Both the position numbers and the translations under genes were made by a program. A model generated the notes under the pieces. The model was given only the letters and a program-made list of their open reading frames with translations. It ran no database searches and was not told the DNA's origin. Positions 6,707-14,245 of a stretch of 64,000 nucleotides of DNA are shown piece after piece. The DNA is from Candidatus Daviesbacteria bacterium (GTDB taxonomy: Bacteria; Patescibacteria; Microgenomatia; Daviesbacterales; UBA10151): positions 248,001 to 312,000 of the forward strand of contig JAQTZF010000001.1 of NCBI GenBank assembly GCA_028687915.1, given 5' to 3'. Each line of letters starts with the position of its first letter. Positions within the stretch are counted from its first letter, which is position 1.

Positions 6707-8847
6707 TGGCTGTTACCACCAAAACCAAGAGGGATTTCCCTTTGGATCAAATCCGTAATATTGGAATTATTGCCCACATTGATGCGGGAAAAACCACCAC
6801 AACTGAAAGAATCCTTTTTTATACTGGTAAAACTTATAAAATCGGAAATATTGATGAAGGAACCACAGTTACTGACTGGATGGAGCAGGAAAGAGAAAGA
6901 GGAATAACTATTGTTTCTGCTGCCATTACTACTTTTTGGACTCCTAAGACAGGTCCCTATAAAGATCAGGAGACCAGAATTAACATTATTGATACTCCCG
7001 GACACGTTGATTTTACAGCTGAAGTGGAAAGATCCCTTCGTGTACTTGATGGAGGTGTAATCGTTTTGGATTCAGGTTCAGGTGTGCAATCCCAAACAGA
7101 AACAGTCTGGAGACAAGCAAATAAATATAAAGTTCCGCTTATTGCTTTTGCAAATAAAATGGATGTAGTGGGAGCAGATTTTTTAGCTACTATTCAATCA
7201 GCTAGAGATAGATTGGGAGCTAATGCAATTGCTTATAACTTACCAATTGGTAGTGAAAATGATTTTAAAGGAGTAATAGATTTATTAACCCAAAAAGCTT
7301 TTGTATGGGAAGGTAATGATACCGGAGCTAATTTTAATGAAATAGATATTCCTGCAGATATGGCTGACGCAGTAAAAGAGCATCGTGAAAAATTAGTTGA
7401 AGAAATCTCTGGTACAGATGATGTGCTGATGGAAAAATATCTTGGTGGAGAAGAAATCTCTGTTGAAGAACTTAAAAAAGCTTTGCGAAAAGCAGTAATT
7501 AATAATGAAATTGTGCCTGTTTTGGCTGGATCATCTCTTAGAAATAAAGGTGTGCAGCAAATGCTTGATGGTGTTATTGAATATTTACCTTCACCACAAG
7601 ATGTTAATGAAATTGTGGGAGAAAATCCTGCTACAAAAGAACAAGAAGTTAGAAACGCTGATCCTTCTGCACCATTATCTGCTTTAGCTTTTAAAGTTCA
7701 GGTTGATCCTCACGTTGGAAAGTTAACTTTTATTCGAATTTATTCCGGAACCCTAAAATCAGGTTCATATCTTTATAATTCCACCAAAGATATTAAAGAA
7801 AGAATTGGCCGTCTTATGTTAATGCATTCTAATGACAGAGAAGAAATTGAAGAAGCATATGCCGGAGAAATTGTGGCTGCAGTTGGTTTAAAAGACACTA
7901 TTACCGGTAACTCTATTTGTGATGAAAACAAACCTATTATTTTGGAATCAATTAATTTCCCAGAACCTGTTATTTCACTTGCCATTGAACCAAAAACCAA
8001 ATCAGATCAGGAAAAATTAGGTTTAGCTTTATCAAGGCTTTCAGAAGAAGATCCTACTTTTAGGGTTAAGTCTGATCATGAAACAGGTCAAACCATTATT
8101 TCCGGAATGGGAGAGTTACAACTTGAGATTTTAGTGGATAGAATGAAGAGGGAATTTAAAGTGGAAGCTAATGTTGGTCAACCACAGGTAGCATATAAAG
8201 AAACTATTCAAAAAACAGCCACAGGAGAAGGAAAATACATCAGACAAACCGGTGGTCGTGGTCAATACGGACATTGTTGGCTTAGAATTGAACCGCTTCC
8301 TCGTGGTTCCGGACGTGAATTCGTTTCAGAAATTGTGGGAGGAGCAATTCCCCGTGAGTTTATTGGTCCAATTGAAAAAGGTGTAATTGAAAAAGAAGAC
8401 ACAGGTATCCTTGCTGGTTATCCTGTAACTGATATTAGGGTAGTTGTTTATGATGGATCTTTCCATGATGTTGATTCATCTGAGGTATCCTTTAAAATTG
8501 CAGGTTCTTTAGGTTTGTCTGAAGCAGCACATCAAGCAGACATGATTTTACTTGAACCAATCATGAAAGTTGAAGTAACAACACCAGAAGAATTCCTCGG
8601 TGATATGATTGCAGATTTATCTTCCAAAAGAGCTCAAATCTTATCAACTGAGATGAGAGGAAATGCCAGAGTAGTATTAGCACTTGTTCCTTTGGCAGAA
8701 ATGGGTGGTTATGCTACTTCAATTAGATCAATGTCTCAGGGAAGAGCTACTTATTACATGGAAGCTGATCATTATGAACCAGTGCCATCAAATGTTACCC
8801 AAAAAATTATTGCAGATTCAGGCTTCACAGGCCGTATTGAACACTAA
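6706..8847 (+). CDS. fusA: Translation elongation factor G
   Basis: 713 residues, full length for EF-G, the GTPase that moves tRNA and mRNA through the ribosome. G1 is AHIDAGKTTTTER (~residues 19-31), the switch II region is DTPGHVDF, and G4 is ANKMD. Domain IV carries the conserved TGGRGQYGH segment, and the C-terminus has SMSQGRATY and YEPVP. Unlike many bacteria, uS12 and uS7 do not precede it; instead it is coupled to the GreA-N protein. The next gene (slipin) has its own promoter. Confidence 0.98.
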   Translation: MAVTTKTKRDFPLDQIRNIGIIAHIDAGKTTTTERILFYTGKTYKIGNIDEGTTVTDWMEQERERGITIVSAAITTFWTPKTGPYKDQETRINIIDTPGHVDFTAEVERSLRVLDGGVIVLDSGSGVQSQTETVWRQANKYKVPLIAFANKMDVVGADFLATIQSARDRLGANAIAYNLPIGSENDFKGVIDLLTQKAFVWEGNDTGANFNEIDIPADMADAVKEHREKLVEEISGTDDVLMEKYLGGEEISVEELKKALRKAVINNEIVPVLAGSSLRNKGVQQMLDGVIEYLPSPQDVNEIVGENPATKEQEVRNADPSAPLSALAFKVQVDPHVGKLTFIRIYSGTLKSGSYLYNSTKDIKERIGRLMLMHSNDREEIEEAYAGEIVAAVGLKDTITGNSICDENKPIILESINFPEPVISLAIEPKTKSDQEKLGLALSRLSEEDPTFRVKSDHETGQTIISGMGELQLEILVDRMKREFKVEANVGQPQVAYKETIQKTATGEGKYIRQTGGRGQYGHCWLRIEPLPRGSGREFVSEIVGGAIPREFIGPIEKGVIEKEDTGILAGYPVTDIRVVVYDGSFHDVDSSEVSFKIAGSLGLSEAAHQADMILLEPIMKVEVTTPEEFLGDMIADLSSKRAQILSTEMRGNARVVLALVPLAEMGGYATSIRSMSQGRATYYMEADHYEPVPSNVTQKIIADSGFTGRIEH

Positions 8848-8864
8848 TATATTTGGTGTATACT
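8837..8864 (+). promoter_or_regulatory. Promoter of the slipin gene
   Basis: TTGAAC (8837-8842), 16-bp spacer, TATACT (8859-8864). The -35 box lies inside the last codons of fusA. The ATG at 8871 is 6 nt after the -10 box, as in a leaderless transcript. Confidence 0.55.
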
Positions 8865-8870
8865 TAATTT

Positions 8871-9635
8871 ATGGAATTTCTTTGGTATATTTTAGGCCCG
8901 TTATTTTTATTTTTTCTTCTTACCAGTTTAAGAGTGGTGCAAGAATATGAACGGGGAGTAATCTTCTTTTTAGGGCGATGTACCGGGGTTCGTGGTCCGG
9001 GTTTAATTATTTTAATCCCTATTTTAGAAAGAATGATGAAGACAACACTTAGAACCATTACCATGGATATTCCTTCCCAAAAGATTATTACTAAAGATAA
9101 TGTTTCAATTGATATTGCTGCTGTTGCTTATTATCATATTGTTGACCCACAAAAATCAGTGGTGGCAATTGAAGATGTTTATTCGGCTGTAAATCAAATT
9201 TCCCAAACTACAGTCAGAAATGTAGTGGGACAATTTATGTTGGATCAATTATTGGCAAAGACTAGTGAAATTAACACCCAGATTAAAAACGTAATTGATA
9301 CTCACACTGAACCTTGGGGAGCAAATGTTACTGCTGTTGAAATTAAGGATATTATTTTACCTGATAATATGCAAAGGGCTATGGCAAAAGAAGCAGAGGC
9401 AGAGAGAGAAAGAAGAGCAAAAATTGTGGCTGCAGAAGGAGAATTTCAGGCTGCACAAAAGCTAGGGGAAGCAGCAGACCTTATAACCAAGCATCCAGTA
9501 GCCTTACAACTTAGAACCTTACAAACCATGGCAGAAATTGCAACGGAAAAGAACTCTACTATTATTTTCCCAGCTCAGTTTATGGGTACAGTACAAGAAG
9601 CGATCAGAACTCTGGCTAAAGATGCTTCAAAATAA
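8871..9635 (+). CDS. Slipin/stomatin-like SPFH membrane protein
   Basis: 254 residues. An N-terminal membrane hairpin (residues ~3-20) is followed by an SPFH/band-7 domain with VVQEYERGVIFFLGR, GPGLIILIP, MDIPSQKIITKDNVSI and the VGQFMLDQLLAK segment. A charged coiled coil (MAKEAEAERERRAKI) and a short C-terminus follow. Slipins form oligomeric membrane scaffolds and are often paired with NfeD proteases; no nfeD gene is beside it here. Its place between EF-G and EF-Tu is unusual but may be accidental. Confidence 0.92.
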   Translation: MEFLWYILGPLFLFFLLTSLRVVQEYERGVIFFLGRCTGVRGPGLIILIPILERMMKTTLRTITMDIPSQKIITKDNVSIDIAAVAYYHIVDPQKSVVAIEDVYSAVNQISQTTVRNVVGQFMLDQLLAKTSEINTQIKNVIDTHTEPWGANVTAVEIKDIILPDNMQRAMAKEAEAERERRAKIVAAEGEFQAAQKLGEAADLITKHPVALQLRTLQTMAEIATEKNSTIIFPAQFMGTVQEAIRTLAKDASK

Positions 9636-9650
9636 GGTTTAAATAACCTC

Positions 9651-9679
9651 TTGCATTTTTATTATAGCTTTGGTAAACT
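9651..9679 (+). promoter_or_regulatory. Promoter of tuf
   Basis: TTGCAT (9651-9656), 17-bp spacer, TAAACT (9674-9679). A start near 9686 gives a 45-nt leader, longer than for most genes in this window, and containing the hairpin at 9688. Confidence 0.55.
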
Positions 9680-9687
9680 AATCTCTA

Positions 9688-9712
9688 CCAGCTGGAAAAA
9701 GGCTGGATTTTT
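9688..9712 (+). terminator. Terminator-like hairpin in the tuf leader
   Basis: CCAGC (9688-9692) pairs with GCTGG (9702-9706) and is followed by ATTTTT. It sits between promoter and start codon, so it may attenuate transcription of tuf. CCAGCTGG is also self-complementary, allowing an alternative fold. The stem is only 5 bp, so this is less certain than the fusA and rplC leaders. Confidence 0.4.
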
Positions 9713-9730
9713 AAAGGATAAAACAAAAAA

Positions 9731-10915
9731 ATGGCAGACGCAAAAAAATTTGATAGATCTAAACCACACGTTAACATTGGTACAATGGGCCACGTTGACC
9801 ATGGAAAAACAACCTTAACTGCAGCTATTACTGCTGTCTTAGCTTCTAAAGGTTTAGCACAAGCACGATCAATTGATCAAATTGACGCAGCCCCAGAAGA
9901 AAAAGCCCGCGGAATTACAATTAATATTTCCCATCAGGAATACGAAACAGAAAAAAGACATTACGCCCACATCGACATGCCAGGACACGCTGATTATATT
10001 AAAAACATGATCACTGGTGCTGCACAAACTGATGGTGCAATCTTAGTAGTTTCTGCTCCAGATGGTCCAATGCCACAAACCAGAGAACATATCTTACTCG
10101 CAAGACAAGTTGGAGTTCCAGCAATTGTTGTTTACATGAACAAAACTGATCAAGTTTCTGATCCAGAATTATTAGACTTAGTTGAAGAAGAAATCAGAGA
10201 TCTTCTTAAGAAATATGAATATGATGCACAATCTCCAATCGTTCGTGGTTCTGCTAAAAAAGCATTAGAAGGCGATGCAACAGCTATTAAATCAATCGAA
10301 GACTTAATGGATGCAGTAGATAGCTGGATTCCAACCCCAACCAGAGACACAGACAAACCATTCTTAATGGCTGTTGAAGATGTTTTCTCTATTAAAGGAA
10401 GAGGAACAGTTGTAACCGGAAGAATTGAAAGAGGCAGAATTAAAGTTAATGAAGAAATCGAAATCGTTGGAATCAGACCAACCAAGAAAAGTGTTGTAAC
10501 AGGTATTGAAATGTTCCATAAATTACTTGATGAAGGTCAAGCAGGTGATAATGCTGGTATTTTACTCCGAGGAATTGAAAAAGATGATGTTGAACGTGGT
10601 CAGGTTTTAGCTAAACCAGGTTCAATTACACCTCATTCTGAATTTGAAGCAGAAATTTATGTTCTTTCCAAAGAAGAAGGTGGAAGACACACACCATTCT
10701 TTAAAGGTTACAGACCACAATTTTATGTTAGAACCACAGATGTTACTGGTGAAGTTATCTTACCAGAGGGTGTAGAAATGGTTATGCCAGGAGACACCAC
10801 TAAAATTAATGCAAAACTTATTACACCAGTTGCAATGGAAGAAGGACTTCGATTTGCTATCCGAGAAGGTGGTAAGACTGTCGGAGCTGGAGTTATTACT
10901 AAAATAAATAAATAA
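9731..10915 (+). CDS. tuf: Translation elongation factor Tu
   Basis: 394 residues, full length for EF-Tu, which delivers aminoacyl-tRNA to the ribosome. G1 GHVDHGKTTLT (~residues 20-30), switch region RGITINISHQEY, G3 DMPGHADY (where most bacteria have DCPGHADY), G4 NKTD (common form NKCD), and domain II/III motifs ending EGGKTVGAGVI. The leading KFDRSKPHVNIGT is standard. It is a single gene with its own promoter and terminator. Confidence 0.98.
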   Translation: MADAKKFDRSKPHVNIGTMGHVDHGKTTLTAAITAVLASKGLAQARSIDQIDAAPEEKARGITINISHQEYETEKRHYAHIDMPGHADYIKNMITGAAQTDGAILVVSAPDGPMPQTREHILLARQVGVPAIVVYMNKTDQVSDPELLDLVEEEIRDLLKKYEYDAQSPIVRGSAKKALEGDATAIKSIEDLMDAVDSWIPTPTRDTDKPFLMAVEDVFSIKGRGTVVTGRIERGRIKVNEEIEIVGIRPTKKSVVTGIEMFHKLLDEGQAGDNAGILLRGIEKDDVERGQVLAKPGSITPHSEFEAEIYVLSKEEGGRHTPFFKGYRPQFYVRTTDVTGEVILPEGVEMVMPGDTTKINAKLITPVAMEEGLRFAIREGGKTVGAGVITKINK

Positions 10916-10944
10916 AAATAAGTAATAACTTATAAGCAATAAAG

Positions 10945-10964
10945 AGGGCGAAAAGCCCTTTTTT
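10945..10964 (+). terminator. Intrinsic terminator after tuf
   Basis: AGGGC (10945-10949), GAAAA loop, GCCCT (10955-10959), then TTTTT. A standard rho-independent terminator ~30 bp after the tuf stop codon; its T-run overlaps the -35 box of the rpsJ promoter. Confidence 0.8.
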
Positions 10965-10992
10965 GTTTCTTATAGAAGTTTTGTGTTAAAAT
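10963..10992 (+). promoter_or_regulatory. Promoter of rpsJ
   Basis: TTGTTT (10963-10968), 18-bp spacer, TAAAAT (10987-10992) preceded by TGTG (extended -10). The leader of ~23 nt holds GATAGGAAAA as a possible weak ribosome binding site. Confidence 0.5.
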
Positions 10993-11020
10993 AATTGCAC
11001 TTTGATAGGAAAATTAATTT

Positions 11021-11329
11021 ATGGCTAAAGGACGTATAAGAGTCAAACTAAAAAGTTATGATCACAGAGTACTCGATTCAACAGTCGAGCAGCTTTTGGA
11101 TACTGCTTTACGTACTGGTGCTAAAATTGTTGGTCCTATCCCACTTCCTACTAAAACTTCCAGATTTACAATGCCAAGGTCTCCTTTTACAGATAAGGAT
11201 TCTCAGGAAGCATTTGAAATCAAAATTCACAAAAGATTAATTGAAATTGTTGAACCAACAGATAAAACTATTGATTCACTAATGCATTTAGAACTCCCTG
11301 CAGGTGTAGATATCGAAGTAAAAATGTAA
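11021..11329 (+). CDS. rpsJ: 30S ribosomal protein uS10
   Basis: 102 residues, the usual length. RIRVKLKSYDHRVLD opens it and the conserved GPIPLPTK loop follows; HKRLIEIVEPT and LPAGVDIEVKM close it. uS10 sits in the 30S head and also joins NusB in antitermination. It is normally the first gene of the S10 operon; here it is cut off from uL3 by ~950 bp that hold other elements. Confidence 0.97.
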   Translation: MAKGRIRVKLKSYDHRVLDSTVEQLLDTALRTGAKIVGPIPLPTKTSRFTMPRSPFTDKDSQEAFEIKIHKRLIEIVEPTDKTIDSLMHLELPAGVDIEVKM

Positions 11330-11373
11330 CCTTCTTTTGCACTTTGGTGTAAATAGGTTATAAAAGACGTGTT

Positions 11374-11582
11374 ATGAGTAATACTGAACAAGAAATCCTT
11401 TAGTAGAAGTTCAAACAATATTACGTGATGATTCTGAACATACAGAAGCAAAATATGATAGATTTGATGTTTTTGCTCCTTTTAGAGCCAAGAATCCATT
11501 AGAAAGATTAAACGAGTTACAAAAAAAGCTAGAGAATCAAATAGTTGAAGATGTTTATCCTGATAAAGTAGAAAATTTATAA
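11374..11582 (+). pseudogene. Small gene broken by an apparent frameshift
   Basis: A promoter-like TTGCAC/TATAAA pair (from ~11330) precedes an ATG at 11374 that opens MSNTEQEIL and stops at TAG 11401. In the +2 frame a protein-like stretch continues to the TAA ending at 11582: EVQTILRDDSEHTEAKYDRF, then DVFAPFRAKNP, LERLNELQKKLENQ and a tail ending DKVENL. Removing two bases around 11399-11402 would join the parts into about 68 residues, mostly polar and helical. This may be a recent frameshift, a sequencing or assembly error, or recoding. The product is not recognised. Confidence 0.45.
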
Positions 11583-11611
11583 GTTCTTTTTCTCCATTGT
11601 TTTTTAAGGCT
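11571..11611 (+). repeat. Upstream copy of a 41-bp direct repeat
   Basis: Matches 12071-12111 at 33 of 41 positions, with the core TCTTTTTCTCC nTTG nTTTTTnAGGCT. The copies are exactly 500 bp apart and flank the small membrane gene at 11635-11985. The downstream copy carries the -35 box of the rplC promoter; this copy keeps the -35-like TTGTTT but no good -10 box. Confidence 0.6.
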
Positions 11612-11634
11612 AATTCGCAATGTTTAAACAAACC

Positions 11635-11985
11635 TTAGTGGATGCTTAAGGCAACCATTACTAACAGAAAAAAAGATCCGGAAATTAAAGCCAAAGTTGA
11701 AACGACAATAAGTGTTACTCCTAAACCATAAGCGTCGTCCATTACTGATAAATCCAAATTATTTGATGTTAATTTAAAAGCAGATTTTAAATTATAAATT
11801 CCTATAATAGTAAAAAGTATAAACGGAATAATATAACGCAGATCGAAAGAGGGGATTTGATGAGGTGGATTCAGAAAAGAAAACAAAAGAGAAATAATGA
11901 CGATGAAGGTAATTATTAAGGGAATTATTCCTTCAATTATTCCAAAAAGAAAATTTATTATACCGACTGCTTTATACTTATCCAT
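11635..11985 (-). CDS. Small membrane protein, unrecognised
   Basis: 116 residues with about three membrane helices (~8-38, ~50-68, ~90-113) and short polar loops (NPPHQIPSFDLRY; TSNNLDLSVMDD). No family recognised. It lies on the opposite strand inside what is otherwise the S10 operon, between two 41-bp direct repeats, which suggests it was inserted between uS10 and uL3. Codon use looks like that of its neighbours. It is the only minus-strand gene between 1 and 29 kb. Confidence 0.6.
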   Translation of the reverse strand: MDKYKAVGIINFLFGIIEGIIPLIITFIVIISLLFSFLNPPHQIPSFDLRYIIPFILFTIIGIYNLKSAFKLTSNNLDLSVMDDAYGLGVTLIVVSTLALISGSFFLLVMVALSIH

Positions 11986-12070
11986 AATTTTATTAAAACA
12001 CTTTCAAAATTACTTTTCTAGACATGATAAAGTTTACGCAATATGGTAACTTTTACTAGATGACGCACAC

Positions 12071-12111
12071 TGAGATTTATAGGATCTTTTTCTCCCTTGC
12101 TTTTTGAGGCT
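12071..12111 (+). repeat. Downstream copy of the 41-bp direct repeat
   Basis: Second copy of the repeat at 11571-11611. It contains the -35 region of the rplC promoter, so the repeat is probably a duplicated piece of operon promoter created when the intervening membrane gene arrived. Confidence 0.6.
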
Positions 12112-12126
12112 GTTTTGTGCTAAAAT
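12097..12126 (+). promoter_or_regulatory. Promoter of the uL3-map operon
   Basis: TTGCTT (12097-12102), 18-bp spacer, TAAAAT (12121-12126) preceded by TGTGC. Transcription would begin near 12133, giving a leader of ~146 nt, the longest in the window. The TTGAGGCT...TAAAATTAT region resembles the infA promoter at 23822. Confidence 0.6.
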
Positions 12127-12148
12127 TATTAAGCAAGAAAAATATTTT

Positions 12149-12264
12149 CAGTAGATCGCACGTCGTACTTCATTAAAAGCTACGCCCGATAAATCGGATG
12201 TAGAGAAGATAGATACGGTGATTCAATATAAGCGATGTACTGGGTCGGGTTTCGACCCTTTTTT
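12149..12264 (+). promoter_or_regulatory. Structured mRNA leader with terminator before rplC
   Basis: Nested pairing is visible by eye. P1: 12149-12159 with 12232-12242 (10 of 11 bp). P2: 12161-12167 with 12214-12220 (7 bp with two G-U). P3: CTTC 12168-12171 with GAAG 12205-12208. P4: CTAC 12180-12183 with GTAG 12200-12203. P5: CCGA 12186-12189 with TCGG 12194-12197. It is followed by a strong intrinsic terminator, GGGTCG (12242-12247)/CGACCC (12253-12258) plus six T, 14 bp before the ATG. CCCGAT (12185-12190) can instead pair with GTCGGG (12244-12249), which would open the terminator. This looks like an attenuation device controlling the ribosomal protein operon; the ligand could be a ribosomal protein. 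No known leader family is recognised. Confidence 0.65.
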
Positions 12265-12278
12265 GTGTTTAAAACTAT

Positions 12279-13061
12279 ATGATAGATACATTATTTGGTA
12301 TAAAAAAGAATATGACAAGTGCATACGATGCTCGTGGTAGACGAACAGGTGTTACTGTGCTTCAAATTCAACCAAACGTTGTTACGCAGGTAAAATCGTC
12401 TGATGGAAAAGATGGTTATGATGCTGTGCAACTCGGAACTGGTATAAAGAAATCAATTAAAAAACCTCAAATTGGTCATGCTAAAAAGGCTGGAGTTGAC
12501 GCTAAAATTCGTTGGTTTAGAGAAGTAAGAACAACAGCAAATGTTCAGGCAGGAGAAATTATTGAAGTAGGAAAAGTTTTTGCTAAAGGAGATTCAGTTA
12601 AAATAACAGGAACTTCTAAGGGAAAAGGTTTTCAGGGTGGTGTCAGACGTCATGGCTTCCATGGAGGACCAAAAACTCATGGTCAATCAGATAGACACCG
12701 CGCTCCTGGTTCTATTGGTTCTGGTACAACTCCTGGAAGAGTCTTAAAGGGTAAAAAGATGGCTGGTCACATGGGTAATGACACTGCAACTGCTAAAAAT
12801 TTAGAAGTAATTGCTGTAGATAAAAAAGAAAATTTGTTGATTGTTAAAGGTGCTGTTCCAGGATATGTTGGAGCCTTAGTGCAGATTACAAAAACAGGAC
12901 GAATTAAGGGTTACACTCCACCTCCAGAAGAGAAACCAGAAGAAGAGGAAGAAGGATCAGAAGACCAGACAGTCACAGAACCAGTAGAGTCAGCAACAGA
13001 AAATACAGAAACACCTGCAGAAAATACTACTGAAGTTATGGAGGACAAGGAAAATGCCTAA
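12279..13061 (+). CDS. rplC: 50S ribosomal protein uL3 with acidic tail
   Basis: 260 residues. The core (1-~210) matches uL3: DTLFGIKKNMTSAYDARGRR at the start, TGTSKGKGFQGGVRRHGFHG, then GSIGSGTTPGRVLKGKKMAGHMGN. The last ~50 residues are an added Pro/Glu/Thr-rich acidic tail (PPPEEKPEEEEEGSEDQ and on). uL3 is an early assembly protein near the peptidyl transferase centre. The start at 12279 keeps the canonical GIKKNMT register; no Shine-Dalgarno site is visible. It overlaps rplD by 8 bp. Confidence 0.96.
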   Translation: MIDTLFGIKKNMTSAYDARGRRTGVTVLQIQPNVVTQVKSSDGKDGYDAVQLGTGIKKSIKKPQIGHAKKAGVDAKIRWFREVRTTANVQAGEIIEVGKVFAKGDSVKITGTSKGKGFQGGVRRHGFHGGPKTHGQSDRHRAPGSIGSGTTPGRVLKGKKMAGHMGNDTATAKNLEVIAVDKKENLLIVKGAVPGYVGALVQITKTGRIKGYTPPPEEKPEEEEEGSEDQTVTEPVESATENTETPAENTTEVMEDKENA

Positions 13062-13812
13062 AGTTGTTAAAGAAAAAAAAGTTACAAAATCAGAAAAAGT
13101 TGAAATTGAAAAAGAAGCAACTAAAAAAGTAGTTGTCAAAAAAGATGATGTAAAATCAGAAGCAGTTAATTTATCTGTTCCGATGTTTGGACTTGATGGT
13201 GGTAAAGATGGTACTTTATCATTACCAGAAGAAATCTTTGGGGTAGAGGTAAATAAAAAATTATTATCACAAGCACTTCGTGTTTATATAAATAATAATA
13301 CTGGTCATTTTTCAAACACTAAAACTCGTGGTGAAGTTAAAGGTTCTACCAGAAAAGTAAGAGCACAAAAAGGTACAGGAGGAGCAAGACATGGATCAGT
13401 CAGAGCTCCTATTTTTATTGGTGGAGGAATTGCACTTGGACCAAAATTCAGAAAAATAGAATTGGAATTGCCTAAAAAGATGAAAAGAGCTGCTTTAATT
13501 AGTGCTTTAGCTGCTAAAAACTTAGACCAGGAAGTTATGGGAATTTCCGGGCTTGATAAAGTAACTGGAAAAACCAAAGAAATGAAAGCATTTTTTGATA
13601 AAGTTGCTTTAAAAAATGTTTTGATTGTAATTTCTGAGAAAAATGAAAAGCTACAAAGAGCTGTTAAAAATTTAGAAAAAGTAAGTTCAACTTTAGCTGA
13701 TCAGGTAGATATTTTAGAATTAACTAAATTTAAAAATATTATGTTTACTAAAACTGCTATAGAAAAATTACAACTTCGAATTAACAAAAAAGAAGTGGAG
13801 AGTGCAAAATAA
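13054..13812 (+). CDS. rplD: 50S ribosomal protein uL4
   Basis: 252 residues. A Lys/Glu/Val-rich N-terminal extension (1-~45) precedes the uL4 core with FGVEVNKKLLSQALRVYINN, the loop TKTRGEVKGSTRKVRAQKG TG followed by GARHGS, and IFIGGGIALGP. uL4 lines the exit tunnel and, in some bacteria, represses its own operon through the leader; the structured leader before rplC makes such feedback plausible here. It overlaps rplW by one base (TAATG). Confidence 0.95.
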   Translation: MPKVVKEKKVTKSEKVEIEKEATKKVVVKKDDVKSEAVNLSVPMFGLDGGKDGTLSLPEEIFGVEVNKKLLSQALRVYINNNTGHFSNTKTRGEVKGSTRKVRAQKGTGGARHGSVRAPIFIGGGIALGPKFRKIELELPKKMKRAALISALAAKNLDQEVMGISGLDKVTGKTKEMKAFFDKVALKNVLIVISEKNEKLQRAVKNLEKVSSTLADQVDILELTKFKNIMFTKTAIEKLQLRINKKEVESAK

Positions 13813-14210
13813 TGAATATTATCAAAAACCCGGTTATTTCTGAAAAGTCATTAGGAGACGCTAAAGATGGTTATTATACATTTGTAGTTGATCGCGCAGC
13901 TCGTAAGCAGGAAATTGCCAAGGCAATTGAACAGAAATTTGATGTGAATGTAATTGATATTAATACTTCAAATTTTAAGGATGAAAAAAAACAACAAAGA
14001 AGAGTTAGATCAACTTATACAATTGCAGGTTATAAAAAAGCTGTAGTGAAACTAAAAACAGGTCAAAAGATTGCTCTTTTTGAAGCAGAAACAGCAGAAG
14101 TTGAAACTGCTGAAGAGCCAACAGAAGTAAAAGAAAAGAAAAGTATACTTAAAGGAACAAAAGTAAAAATCGAAAAAATGGAAGATAAGAAAAAGAAAGA
14201 GGATAAATAA
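13812..14210 (+). CDS. rplW: 50S ribosomal protein uL23 with charged tail
   Basis: 132 residues. The core opens NIIKNPVISEKSLGDAKDGY, contains FVVDRAARKQEIAKAIEQKF and VIDINTSNFK, and ends with IAGYKKAVVKLKTGQKIALF. About 40 extra C-terminal residues are first acidic then Lys-rich (EVETAEEPTEVKEKK, MEDKKKKEDK). uL23 lies at the tunnel exit and docks trigger factor and SRP. Family length is about 95, so the tail is an addition. Confidence 0.93.
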   Translation: MNIIKNPVISEKSLGDAKDGYYTFVVDRAARKQEIAKAIEQKFDVNVIDINTSNFKDEKKQQRRVRSTYTIAGYKKAVVKLKTGQKIALFEAETAEVETAEEPTEVKEKKSILKGTKVKIEKMEDKKKKEDK

Positions 14211-14245
14211 GCAAAGCTTGAATTTTGCTTAACAAAATATAACAT

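Noticed and set aside
6361..7005. Long open frame on the minus strand across the greA-N and fusA starts
   Set aside because: It is antisense to two well-identified genes, has a low-complexity Ser/Ile/Asn composition, and no start signals.
10150..10485. Minus-strand open frame inside tuf
   Set aside because: Antisense to a conserved gene; the composition is that expected of the reverse complement.
11635..11985. Membrane gene as an insertion-sequence remnant
   Set aside because: No transposase similarity or terminal inverted repeats; only direct repeats flank it.
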